Assembly: GCA_958510825.1 (NCBI GenBank)
Contig: OY294047.1
Coordinates: forward strand, 45,553,365 to 45,617,364
Origin: Brachypterus glaber
Taxonomy: Eukaryota > Arthropoda > Insecta > Coleoptera > Kateretidae
DNA length: 64,000 nucleotides
Direction: 5' to 3'
The number at the start of each line of letters is the position of its first letter. Position 1 is the stretch's first letter. The translations under genes were made by a program, and so were the position numbers. Positions 22,901 through 32,600 of the stretch are shown here, piece after piece. Below the pieces are notes generated by a model, which saw nothing but the letters and a program-made list of their open reading frames with translations, did not search any database and was not told where the DNA came from.

Positions 22901-25900
22901 TTTTGACACTAGTAAAATTTCAATCATAGGTAAAATTAATTTCAATGGAGCTCTCTTACAACTAGAATTATGAAACAAAAGACGTCTACCCTATCTCTAT
23001 CTCATTTGTGCTACACTTTCCAGCCAACCAAATAAATACTGTATTTGTTGTATGAAAATAAATACTGTATTTGTTTTTCATACAACAAATACAGTATTTA
23101 TTTGGTTGGCCGGAAAGTGTAGCAGTGAGCGGCACGAACGAACATAGCTAATGTGAATCTGTAGAATAAGATAATTCTCCTAAAAATTTAGATGGCGCCA
23201 GTAATTTCTTTAATATAGTTACACTTTTCGCCCGGCCAAGTAAATATTGTATTTGTTCAACAAAGAACAAATACAGAATTTGTTTGGTTGGGTGGAAGTG
23301 GGAGTGTATGTATGTATTCTATCCTTTTTGGGTAGAACTTTTGTCCCTGTCTAATCTAACGGAAGAAATCTCCATTGATTTTTCTTTTAATAAATTTCTG
23401 AGGCCAAAAAAAAAACAATCCGATAAAGCTACAAAGAAAAAAGAAAAGGATATGATCCAAAAATACGGGAAAAGTGAAGTCAATTTCATATCTCATTTTA
23501 TAAGCTTCCTCTTTTTTCCACCCGCCTAGAGAAAGTACCCGTTTGATATTTTTTTAACTAGCAGGGTAAATATTTTATTTGAAAAACCTATATAATTATG
23601 AAAAAAGTACACAACCATGTCCCAATTATTATACTGGAGGAAAAAGTGTCTTAGTGGCTTGGTACTTAGGCCCGGTACGACATGGGTCCTAGAGTGGCCC
23701 ACAAAACGGCCAAAGGAGATTCCGCAAAATGGTATATTTTGGTTGGGGCCAGGGCCAATCCGCTGCTGTATAGGGGGCCCGAACTCAAAAATATATTTTA
23801 CATAATTTAATAGAAAATTTTCGAGAAGAATAAAGTTATTAACATTTTTAAAGATTAATAGGGGAAGTCGGGGTTAACTGGGCCACAGGGTTAACTGGAC
23901 CACCTGGATTTTATCAACTTTTTTTATTAGTATTGTCGCCTTAGGACAAATTCTAGTGATACTTAGTTAGTAGTATTTTTTAAAGTATTATGACAGACCG
24001 TATTGTCCACGTGTAAGTTATAGTAAAGAAAGTTAATTTTTTTCGATGAAAAGTAGGTATTTACCTTAACTTTTATTTTTTAATTAATACTTTATTATTA
24101 ATAGGAGAATCTAGACTAATATTTCACCTAATATACTGAGTATTTATGTTAATTATTCTGCATAATTGCCGCCTTCTAATATCTTATTAAGTATTAAAAT
24201 TTTATGATTTCATTCAGTGGTGTCACCCAGGGTTAACTGGTTCGGGGTTAACTGAACCACTTATGTCAATATTAATTAGTTCAGGGTTAACTGGGCCTTG
24301 CCCAGTTAACCCCGGACCAGTTAATCCTGAGATATATCTAATATTTAACATATTATGTTGTCTATTTTTATGTTATATTTAAATTTTATTTGATTTCAAA
24401 TCGTTTGGACTTTTTCACAATAATTACAATACAATAAATTTTTGTTAGTGGACCAGTTAACCCTGAGTAATGGTCCAGTTAACCCTGCCCTATGGGGTTA
24501 ACTGGTCCAGCGAGGTTGACTGGTTTATCGTTAATAACTTTTTTTATATAAATAATATTTGTCTGAAGTATTAATATGTTCTAACTATAGTTATAATCTA
24601 CCTTTTGCTATAGAAAATATTTGAAAATTCTTTACAGGTTTTTCAAAAACTCGATATGAAAAAAAGCGGCCCATTTAACCCCAACTTCCCCTACTATCCA
24701 TTATATCTAAATAAATTTGGGCATAGATCCCAGCCCAAAGTGGACAATAATATTTTTTTTCTGTTCTGCGACTCTTATAAGCTTATAATCATACGCATTT
24801 TGCGTGTTATTATAGGCCCAAAAGAGGTTAATATTTTTTTTTCTTTTTTGGTAGGCAAGGCTGGACAAAAGTATACCGCTTGGCGTTTTCTGCAAATGTC
24901 AAACCGCTCTTTATTTTAGTTTAGTTTTCTACAGTAAGGGAACGTTCAAGTATTACGTAACGCTCCTACGGAGGGGGTCATTTTGGAGTGTTATGCCCAT
25001 GTTAATAGTACATATAGGAAAAAGCGTTACGGGGGAGGGGTCCAAAATGATCCTAATTTGCGTTACGTAATACTTGAACGTTCCCTAATTACTAGTACAT
25101 ATAAGGAAAATAACCCACAACAGAATGAGCCAGATCTGTCATATTTTTTTGTTCTGTGCCATATTTTCATGATTTTCACAAAATTAAAAAAATTAATCTT
25201 TCATAGGTATTTATTTTGAATTTAGAGTTTTTGGGTATTGGTCCGCATTAATATTACTAAAAGGAGTCTTTATACCAAATTTCAGCTAAATCGGACTTTT
25301 TTCAAAAATTTTGAACCAACCCAATGTCGCATTTTTTTATGAAAGCATGGGATACCAAAGTATTTTCGTCGAAATTTTGTTATAGGGCTATAGAAAATAA
25401 AACTCTTCATGCATGGGAGGATTGGTGTAGTGGACTACCGCGTCGTACTTGACGAGTTTACTACCCAAAATAGCGTGATTTGATTCTCACCGGCGTCGAT
25501 TTGCCTTTTTCAGTTAATTAATAATTGAAATTTGGCGAAGGCGTAAGTGAAGCGGACACTCCCTATAAATTCGTTCGAAAGTCAATTAAAGCCGGTGGTT
25601 CCCTCTACTACTAGCCCACACAAGTCCTGGACTTAGAGGATGCTTAATTAAGTAGAATAGTACGAGGTTAAACAAAAATGTAAATACTCAATCAAGAGTT
25701 TCAGCTAGAGGTGGAAAATAGGGGTTGAGGCAGCTTTTCCAATCATTTTTGAAGTTAAAAAAATTGTCTTAACTTAAGAAGTAAAAAATAAATGTAATAT
25801 AAAATTTGCAAAAGAATTCTGGATTATTCTGCGCTGTTAAAGGGCAGTAAGTGACAGTTGTCACATAGCGGCGTTTTCACGTCAACCCTGATGTAATATT

Positions 25901-28356
25901 TTGAAAACGTTGCTATTGACCAATGTCACTTACTGCCTTTTCCTTTATCAGGGCAGTATTATGCAAAATAAAATTATCAGCCTAAATAAATTTTTGAAGA
26001 AAAATAAACAATGTATGAGAAAAAACCTGGGGAATACACTAAAAAAGAACTGCAGTATAACTAAGGGTGTTTTATCAAAATATCCCCCATATAACTTTAT
26101 TATTTGAAGTAATAGGTAATGTTCTTTTGAGCAAAATTTTATTTTCTGAAATTTTTCTCTTCTGGTCTTTTCAAAAGTCCAATTTTAATTGTTTAATTGG
26201 TGCTTTAATTTTAACCAAAAAGTTAAATAAATTTTGTCTATATAAATCCAAAAGTACTCATTTTAAATTATTTATTTATTTTTATTTATTTATTTATTTA
26301 AAGTTAAAACTTTTAACAAATCTTTATATTTTCTACAATAAACTAAATATTTTAATTAACAACTATATAAAGGAGTAATTTTTCACAGAAGGGAATCCTT
26401 GTTAGCAATATTTTCCTTTTAAACTCCCTGATATTTCCCTAATATTTCAAGTATGTCCAGTACTTTTTTGTGTATTTTTTTAAGTATTTTTATTAATTTA
26501 AATTTTTACTAAAAAATTGTGCATAAATCGGAATTTGGCTTCCCTTCCAAATTTGATTGATTTTAATTTTTTTACTACTTATTGTGTCAGTTTTTTTTTT
26601 ATATTCTTTTAAAAAAACATATAGCCTTTTCCTGATATATTGAATTCCCTGATATCTACAGGATTTTCCTGATTTTTCCAGAATGTGTCCACTCTGCCTC
26701 TACAGATTCAGAAATCAGGGGCCAATCTAGGGTTGAGGTATGCAGGGATAATCAAAAAAATTTGGACACATTCACCAAAAATTAAACATTTTCAAAGGAA
26801 AATTATATCTAAAAATCTTATATTTAATGGCAAGCAAGAAAAGCACAGCAGTGATTTTTTCAAAAATCATACAAAGTTGTTTAAATTCTTGCATTTTATG
26901 TTACTTCTCTTAAAATTATCAAGGGGGGTAATTACCCCTATCCTAATTGATGAAAAGGTTCTCTTCACTTAATAATAAACTGTAGGTTCTGTGGAGCTCA
27001 GGGCCGTAGCTATGGGGGAGGATGGTGGGGGAGTCTCCCCCCCCCCCTATCTTGGAATCAAAAAAGTTATTAAAAGCATATTTCATGGATTAAAAACATA
27101 AAAGTTGCATATTTCATGGGTTAAAAAAAAAATAAAATAATAAATTTTTAATTTTGGGAAAAAAAGTTTTAAATTTTATGGCTTAAAAATATAAAAGTTG
27201 GGATTTTTAAACCTTAGAATAAAAAACTTGCATATTTCATGGATTAAAAATATAAAAGTTGCATATTTTTTCATGGGATAAACATAATAATAAAATACAT
27301 TTTTAATTTTGGGAGAAAAGTGGTAAATTTCATGTATTAAAAATATAAAAGTTGGGATTTTCAAAAAACTTGCATATTTCGTGGATTCAAAATACAAAAC
27401 TTGCATATTTCATGGGTTAAAAATAAAAAAATTACAAATTTTTAATCTTGTGAAAAAAGTTGTAAACTTCATAGATTAAGAAATATAAAAGTAAGGATTC
27501 TCAAACCTTGAAAAAATATAAATAACTTAACCAGAAGGTGTAATGTGTAAGTAATTTGATAACTTTTTTTTTTTGAGAAAGGAGGGACCTTTTTTTTTAG
27601 TCATCAACTTTTTTTTTGAGTTTTGAGAAAGGGTGGGACCTTTTTTTCTTAGTCATGAACTTTTTCTTGTTGAGGAAAAAAGTTGTTTTGAGGCTAAAAA
27701 AAGTTGTAATTTTTGACATCCTCCCCCCCCCCCACCAAATCTCCTTTGCTACAGCCCTGGTGAAGCTTTAATGTAGTTTAAAACAATGAACCTACAGTAT
27801 AATACATTAAATTACACATTTTTATTGCCCACAGAAATTGGATGATAAAATATGACTCATTGCAAAAAATTCCATGGGTAGAATTTATAAGTTCTAGAAT
27901 TCTCAAACAAAATTAACAACAGGACAAAAGTCCCTAGTTATCTCCACAGTTTTCTACTCTGTGGTTATAAAAGTCGCTTAGATTTATGTAATATGAAATT
28001 CTATGTTTAACAAACCGAAGATGTTTCTAGAAATATCTGAGAATGTATACTGAGAGTAGGCTTTTATTCTAGCTTCCACTTGATAAAATTTAGGCTACTA
28101 AGGCGCAATAATTAAAGGATATATCGTTCTTTCCCTTTTTTTTACGGTAAAAGAGTCCTGGGTTTCAGTACAGGCAGAAAGGGCTCATAATTCTATCTGC
28201 TCACCTTTTTGTGGAATCAAGAAGTACGCCTTTAAATATATTTACACCATACTCATAGGTTACCACAAGGATATCTGGTAATGCTTCATCAACAAAAACT
28301 GAGATTGTAGTTCGTTTTAATAATTTAACGTCCTTTATATTTTCTTGGTCCGCCAT
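14000..28356 (-). CDS. PWWP2A: PWWP domain-containing protein 2 (PWWP2A/B homologue, five exons, 625 aa)
   Basis: Minus-strand exons 28356-28205, 21850-20743, 15584-15341, 14565-14378 and 14185-14000 (152+1108+244+188+186 nt) join in phase to 625 codons plus stop. Exon 1 (MADQENIKDVKLLKR..TISVFVDEALPDILVV..FKGVLLDSTKR) matches the conserved N-terminal block of human PWWP2A (VTLDHIIEDALVVSF..GVLMDLSKR). Exon 2 has VRLRPRQVLCSKCKG (human KLRPRQVLCDKCK), a long S/K/E-rich stretch, TIKISYGPQGEGTVLKIP and a lysine-rich KHKMKHKKKH run. Exon 3 has KLSINLKRLNNTYTTSCSV and an aspartate run. Exon 4 has the PWWP core VGDVVWGKIHGFPWWPGKI (residues about 507-525) with AWYGSSTSS; exon 5 has YNKKKRGPYKEAIKQA. 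In vertebrates PWWP2 proteins read H2A.Z/H3K36me nucleosomes and dock MTA/HDAC deacetylase subunits in the nucleus. Introns 1 and 2 (6.4 and 5.2 kb) are packed with repeats. Confidence 0.94.
15801..15970. mobile_element. Fold-back element, about 80-bp arms, PWWP2 intron 2
   Basis: GGTCGCTGAATCTGAAACC at left and ATCAGCGACC at right frame two inverted arms meeting at GGCGGATCCAATATGGCGGA and its complement. The central 33-bp arms are almost perfect. Confidence 0.8.
16258..16298. repeat. Short near-perfect palindrome
   Basis: GACCTCTTCTCTTTTAAAT is inverted as ATTTAAAAGAGAAGAGG with only a few bases between, in PWWP2 intron 2. Confidence 0.75.
16502..16992 (+). repeat. Dispersed repeat R1, copy 1
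   Basis: Shares about 490 bp with 35267-35793: start AATAGTATATTAAAGTACTA, middle GGCATTACAGTTTTCGCCAT, and end ACGCAAAATGCGTGTGATTA then GCTTATAAGAGTCGCAA. From about 16604 the ends TTTTTCTATTTTGC and GCAATATAGAAAAA are inverted, suggesting a TIR element at its right. A reverse fragment is at 24771-24915. Confidence 0.82.
17042..17620 (+). repeat. Dispersed repeat R2, copy 1
   Basis: Shares ordered blocks with 31237-31772: TATATACCAAGG, AGAAATGCAAGGGACTAAAA, AACCATGCGTCTAA, CTATCGCGATTTCAATTGTT, ATGGTTGACATAAACGTC and AACGGCAAGTTTAGTCCCGA. GGGACTAAA and TTTAGTCCC occur near both ends. No long ORF. Confidence 0.8.
17703..17988. mobile_element. pogo/Tigger-like MITE, TA-flanked
   Basis: Ends CAGTGCAACCTCGATAATCC and GGATTATCGAGGTTGCACTG are perfectly inverted for at least 20 bp and flanked by TA. 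These ends match the classic pogo/Tigger terminal sequence (CAGT..AACCTCGATTATCCG). The 286-bp interior has no transposase. It lies in PWWP2 intron 2. Confidence 0.92.
18089..18274. mobile_element. Short inverted-repeat element, PWWP2 intron 2
   Basis: TATTAATGGTGCAGG..GCTTGCAAAACA with ACGATATTTCAAGAACG at left is inverted as CGTTCTTGAAATATC..TGTTTTGCAA..TTTACCATTA at right. Arms are about 65 bp and diverged. Confidence 0.7.
18569..19369. repeat. Long inverted repeat (about 400-bp arms), PWWP2 intron 2
   Basis: The left arm, including CTAAACATCCCCTTAAACAA, ATTTTATTAAACATAACTG and ACACGTAAAGGGGTAT-type segments, is matched in reverse complement across a short loop centred near 18970. The match is strong inside and weaker outside. 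No ORF. A transcript across it would form a hairpin of about 390 bp. Confidence 0.85.
19944..20413. repeat. Inverted repeat (about 200-bp arms), PWWP2 intron 2
   Basis: Outer segments TATCTATAAAGAAATTGCAC and CTACTACAGAATTTTCA are inverted as TGAAAATTCTGTAGCAGAG and GGAATTTCCTTATAGATT. Inner blocks GGCTTTCGCACCGACTGTAG and ACTTATTAAAAATAAGTATA are inverted likewise around a loop near 20180. Confidence 0.85.
20432..20466. mobile_element. PIF/Harbinger-like end fragment
   Basis: AACGTTCAAGTATTATGTAA then CGCAAATTTT matches one end of the 24937 MITE. No opposite end is nearby. Confidence 0.55.
22460..22557. mobile_element. 98-bp MITE-like inverted repeat
   Basis: GTATGGAATAGTCATTCCGC and GCGGAATATTGTCTATTCCA(TAC) are imperfect inverted ends around a GC-rich centre, in PWWP2 intron 1. 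Confidence 0.65.
23011..23122. mobile_element. Near-perfect palindromic element, copy 1
   Basis: CTACACTTTCCAGCCAACCA (continuing AATAAATACTGTATTTG) is mirrored by CAAATACAGTATTTATTTGG (continuing TTGGCCGGAAAGTGTAG). A related shorter palindrome follows at 23221-23305. Confidence 0.8.
23221..23305. mobile_element. Palindromic element, copy 2
   Basis: ACACTTTTCGCCCGGCCAAG..ATATTGTATTTGTTC is mirrored by GAACAAATACAGAATTTG..GGTTGGGTGGAAGTG. It has the same design as the 23011 palindrome, more diverged. Confidence 0.7.
23861..24691. mobile_element. Element with reiterated GGTTAACTGG motif, TA-flanked
   Basis: Inverted ends GGGGAAGTCGGGGTTAACTG and TTTAACCCCAACTTCCCC are flanked by TA. About a dozen copies of GGTTAACTGGNCCA lie in both orientations, at the ends and in a central cluster (24225-24340, 24450-24525). 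There is no ORF of note. The motif is itself near-palindromic at GTTAAC. It resembles the 9883 element in layout but not in motif. It lies in PWWP2 intron 1. Confidence 0.8.
24771..24915 (-). repeat. Dispersed repeat R1, partial reverse copy
   Basis: GACTCTTATAAGCTTATAAT and CGCATTTTGCGTGTTATTAT reproduce the right end of R1 (16502, 35267) in reverse, including a diverged TTGGCGTTTTCTGCAAATGT block. Confidence 0.65.
24937..25085. mobile_element. PIF/Harbinger-like MITE, TAA-flanked
   Basis: GGGAACGTTCAAGTATTACG (TAACGC) and (GCGTTA)CGTAATACTTGAACGTTCCC are perfect inverted ends with TAA on both sides. At 149 bp it is the tidiest copy of this end type; fragments lie at 20432 and 52437. Confidence 0.9.
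25415..25660 (+). mobile_element. Probable tRNA-related SINE
   Basis: The head GGATTGGTGTAGTGGACTAC resembles a tRNA A box and TTTGATTCTCACC a degenerate B box 55 bp on. The 3' part (CTACTAGCCCACACAAGTCC, TGGACTTAG, TTAATTAAGTA) recurs in reverse at 49829-49890, showing it is a family. No target duplication was identified. Confidence 0.6.
25690..26998. other. PWWP2 intron 1 segment, nothing recognised
   Basis: About 1.3 kb of AT-rich sequence with short ORFs of no recognisable family. 26250-26300 is a TTTATTTA-rich low-complexity patch. Confidence 0.4.
26999..27759. mobile_element. hAT-like MITE family H2, long copy with internal tandem units
   Basis: Starts CAGGGCCGTAGCTATGGGGG and ends CTTTGCTACAGCCCTG. 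The flanks GTGGAGCT and GTGAAGCT differ at one of 8 bases, a slightly decayed duplication. The interior holds about nine units around GCATATTTCATGGATTAAAA followed by ATAAAAGTT. It is 761 bp against 277 bp for the 8198 copy, mostly from unit number. The small ORFs inside are repeat artefacts. Confidence 0.9.
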
Positions 28357-29677
28357 TTTTGTTATTTCGTAGGACAAGAAAATTATGTTCTATCGTTGTC
28401 TTTACAACGAAATTAACAATTTCCCATCTCTCTTTACTGTCAATAAAGGCAGGGTCGCTTTGTTCATCTAGAAACTTGCACAAAACTATTACTTTAAGCA
28501 TTTACAAGCACAAAATAACAAAATTAACGTAAAAAAGTATAAAATATTTATCAAAATTCGGATTTTATGACAATTTGTGACAGGAACTTTTTTCTTTTGC
28601 AATGTTGGCAGACCTGTTTTTCGTTTTTGTTTTGGTAGTACTGTTACCAGGGGCGACTCGTGGCAATTTTGTACTATTTTGTACCATGCAGCGGAAAGTT
28701 TTTGCGGCGATATGTTTTACGTTTTTGAATAAGTTTAAGTGATGTATCGAGTTTATTCATGTAAGTAACTTGCTATTAACACAAATTAGGATTTAAAAAT
28801 GTTAATTTAAGATTATGGTAGACAAATCAAAGTGGATTATTAAAAAAACATCTGAAATTTTAAAGTGATAGCTGGGCAAGCATGAAAGCAGAGCTAGCTC
28901 TGTTTTCAAGCGTTAATGTTTTTTGGAAACTTGAAAGAAAGTGTTTTTAAGTTCGTATGAAACATTTTGTATTAAATACAATTTTTGTTTTTTTAATATT
29001 TTAATGTAAGCCACTGTTTTTGCATTATTTAACCGCGGTTCTTTCTGTTTATTTTAAATTAATTTGTGTTAAATTAAATTAAATTGGTCGTATGTATTAC
29101 ATACATACTATGTAAAATGTTCAAAAATAACTTAAAAATTAGTTTTCATTGATCCAATAATTTTAAACTGCACGTATGCATGCATAGATGACCTGAATAA
29201 TCAAGGCGTTTAAATTTAGATTGCTTTTTGTTATCAGCCAGGTGCTAATACCTGTTCAGGGTTAAATAACTTGTAAAATTAATTGTTAGTAACAATTTGT
29301 CACAGGATCAATTTATTTGATGTCCTTGCGCATAAAAATTGCACGTCAAAACTCGCCAACTTTAGGTCGATTTTCGACTGTTTTATCAGAGTCGATACGT
29401 GCCGGGAGGGGGAAGGATAATAAAAATTAAATATTCAATAAAATCCTTAAAATAACACCATTTTGTAAGTAAAATGAGCATAAACAACATTCTTATCTCC
29501 AATAAGGTTATTTAATAATTATTTATCAAGTGCACTTTGAAACTTGACAAATAGAAGAATGCATGAGAAGTTATACAATATTTTGATGATCTAGTGGGTG
29601 TATTTTTAAATCAAAAAACAATCGAAAAAAAGTAAACTTGACAAAAACTACTTGATTTTTAGGTTTAAAACGCGAAA
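28357..29677. other. Divergent promoter region of PWWP2 and sideroflexin
   Basis: Only 1.3 kb separates the two start codons. The sideroflexin ATG is preceded by an acceptor-like TGATTTTTAG at 29653-29662, and a donor-like CAT|GTAAGTAAC lies at 28760/28761, so a noncoding first exon around 28690-28760 is likely. The PWWP2 5' UTR would then lie about 400 bp away. No TATA box stands out. Confidence 0.5.
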
Positions 29678-32600
29678 ATGGCAGAAAGGCTAAATATTGA
29701 TGCACCTTTATGGGATCAAAGCACCTTCGTAGGAAGATTTAAGCATTTTTTATGGGTTACGGATCCTAGGACGTGTGTCGTAAGTGAAGATGAGTTAGAT
29801 AAAGCTAAAATCCTTGTAGAACAATATAGACAAAAATCTGAACCTCCAGGCACAAGCGTAGAACAGGTTATTTACGCTAAGAAACTTTACGAGAGTGCTT
29901 TTCATCCCGATAGTGGTGAGAAGCAGAATGTTTTTGGAAGAATGTCGTTTCAAGCCCCTGGTGGTATGGCTATAACTGGTGCTATGCTACAATTTTATAG
30001 GTAATTTGGTCCTGATGTTTTATGGTAATTTAAAATCTTTTTTTAAATAATTTTTACCCCTTTGGACAGACCGATTATTTTTTTTTATGGAAATCTTTGT
30101 TTTGCATGTCCAGAGAGTTCCTCATAAAAAAAACTTCTATTTTTTTACTACCCAGTGGTGTAATTAAGCCACAGGAAAAAAGGAAAAACAAAACAATTGT
30201 TTCTGTTTGAAAAAAAATTGTGAAAAGCCTATTTACGCATGCATTAGGAACAATATTTTTTCTACGAGCAGAGTTAAAAATAAAATATGCTTTTATTAAA
30301 TAAATTTGACTTATATTTTTTTTAATGATATCATTGTTTATGTTTATGTTTAGATTTCTTAAAGAAATCCAAACATTATTATAATTTTATAAATAAGTAT
30401 AACATGAATAACACTATGCAATTAAAAAATTAAACAACTTTAAAAATTATTGAAAAAAAAAAAAATTAACATTAGTTATTACTAATTCTATTTTTTATGA
30501 AATAATTATGCGTGCGGAAAAGGCCTTTTTCCGCACGCCTACGAAAGCTAGTAAGTAATGCCTATAAACTCCGCGCATTATCTATCTGAGTTGATGGTCA
30601 TTTGTTTCTTGTTATTTGGTTGGCAGAATATATTTAGTTCCTTATGTAAGGTTTTCATCTTGTTTGAAATTTATTGTCAATCAAGACATTATTTTGACAT
30701 TTATAAAAAAATTCAAATAATTTGCTTTAGCAAGAAGAAATAACAAGAAAAGTGCATAAAAAGAAAACTAAAGCATCAATCTATAAACATTTTGTTTAAA
30801 TGAAGTAATATAATGCAGTGCTCTATAAATTTTTGAAGTAAACACTATAACAGAGAATTGGTTAAAAAAATACTGGTCCGTAATTTTATTCAGGTAATGT
30901 TAAATTTAAGTTTATAATAGCACTTTATGAATAAAAACTTACTTTTATTATAATTTTGAACAAAGTTTTACTTTTTAAACAGATTTTGTTATTATTTGTA
31001 AGACGTAAAATGACAGTCAATTTAACCTAAATATTAAAAATTATCAAAAGCACAATGGGCTACAAAAATATTACTAAAAGTCATTTTTAAACCACTAATC
31101 ATAGCTTCCTTGATCCAATTTGTTACTCAGATAGATAATGCGCCGAGTATATTTTATTTACATTTTGGCAATTGATCTCAAGCAAAAAAAAAATACTGGG
31201 TGGTCTTGAAAAAAAAATAAAAAAATATTAATAGTGCTTATATACCAAGGTAGAGCAGACATTTTTTATAGAGTGCGAGGTACTAGCACTATTTAACTAT
31301 TTTTATTCAAATAATAAGTTATTTACAGAAATGCAAGGGACTAAAATAGCCACGTTTAGTCTTAAGGTATATACACTATTTTTTGCACAACCAAACATAA
31401 TTTAGGTAGGTAGATTAAATTTAAATTAAAAACCATGCGTCTAATATCGGGTGTTTTATTTTCGTAAATTAATCAAGATGCCGGGGGATATGCTATCGCG
31501 ATTTCAATTGTTTTTTAATATGGTTGACATAAACGTCAGTTCGAAAAAATGGACGAAGACGATAAATTTTAAATAATTTTAACAATGTTATTTTTAAAGG
31601 TTTTCTTTGTTAAAATCAAATAAATTCGTTAATTTATTACAAACCTTCGTATGTATAATATTTTAATATTATGAAGGTTGCCGTGATTTTTTTCCCTTGG
31701 GATAAAAACGGCAAGTTTAGTCCCGAAAATGAAAGCTTAAAATTAGTCTTTTAGTCTTGGTCGTGCAAAAAATTGATTTCACAGTCTGAAAACATGATAA
31801 ATAATGGTATTTTCTAAAGCTAGTAGTGAAAAAAAATGTAATGTTTGTGTTATGCCTACTATAATTTTACTAACATTTCAGAACAGCACCTGCTGTAGTA
31901 TTTTGGCAATGGGTGAACCAGTCATTCAATGCTCTAGTCAACTACACCAACCGTAACGCAAAATCCCCAACATCAACAAAACAACTTTTGATTGCGTACG
32001 TAACGGCAACTTCTTCGGCCATGGGTACTGCCCTGGGTTGCAAATACTATTGGACTAAGAGGGCTAGTCCTTTTGTACAGGTATGAAAAAAAATCTATTT
32101 TTTATGAGAAAAAAATTTATCATAGGGGCCGCTTTTTTTTGGCCATTTTAAACCTCTCCCCCTTGTCACGTCACGTTAAATTTTTATATGCAAAAAAAAC
32201 AATTTTGTACTTTGCATACTTTCCCCAAGGAAAGTCTTGCTAGTAATAAAATTTCGAAAATTTTTATTGCTTTTTTTACATTTCTGGACGTTTTATATCC
32301 AAAAAATATGATTTCCGTAAAAAAAAATTCTGTCTGTCGGTCTATGTCCGGGAAATTTGTGACCACGATAACTGAAGAACGCTTTGGGCTAAATACTTCA
32401 AATTTGGACCAAATGTTGATTATCCAAAGTTCTAGGCTGGGATTGATTTTCGTAAAAATTGGATTGGGGTAAACATTAAACAAAGCATTATCTAAAAAAC
32501 AAATTAAAAAAAAAATATTTGAACCGGAAAAACCTCGATTATCTTAATTTCTTTGAAATGACACTTCACAGAATATTGTAAAAATATTGGCCACAATCTC

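Noticed and set aside
27176..27406. 76-codon minus-strand ORF with repeated FIFLIHEI
   Set aside because: Translation of tandem units inside the H2 MITE.
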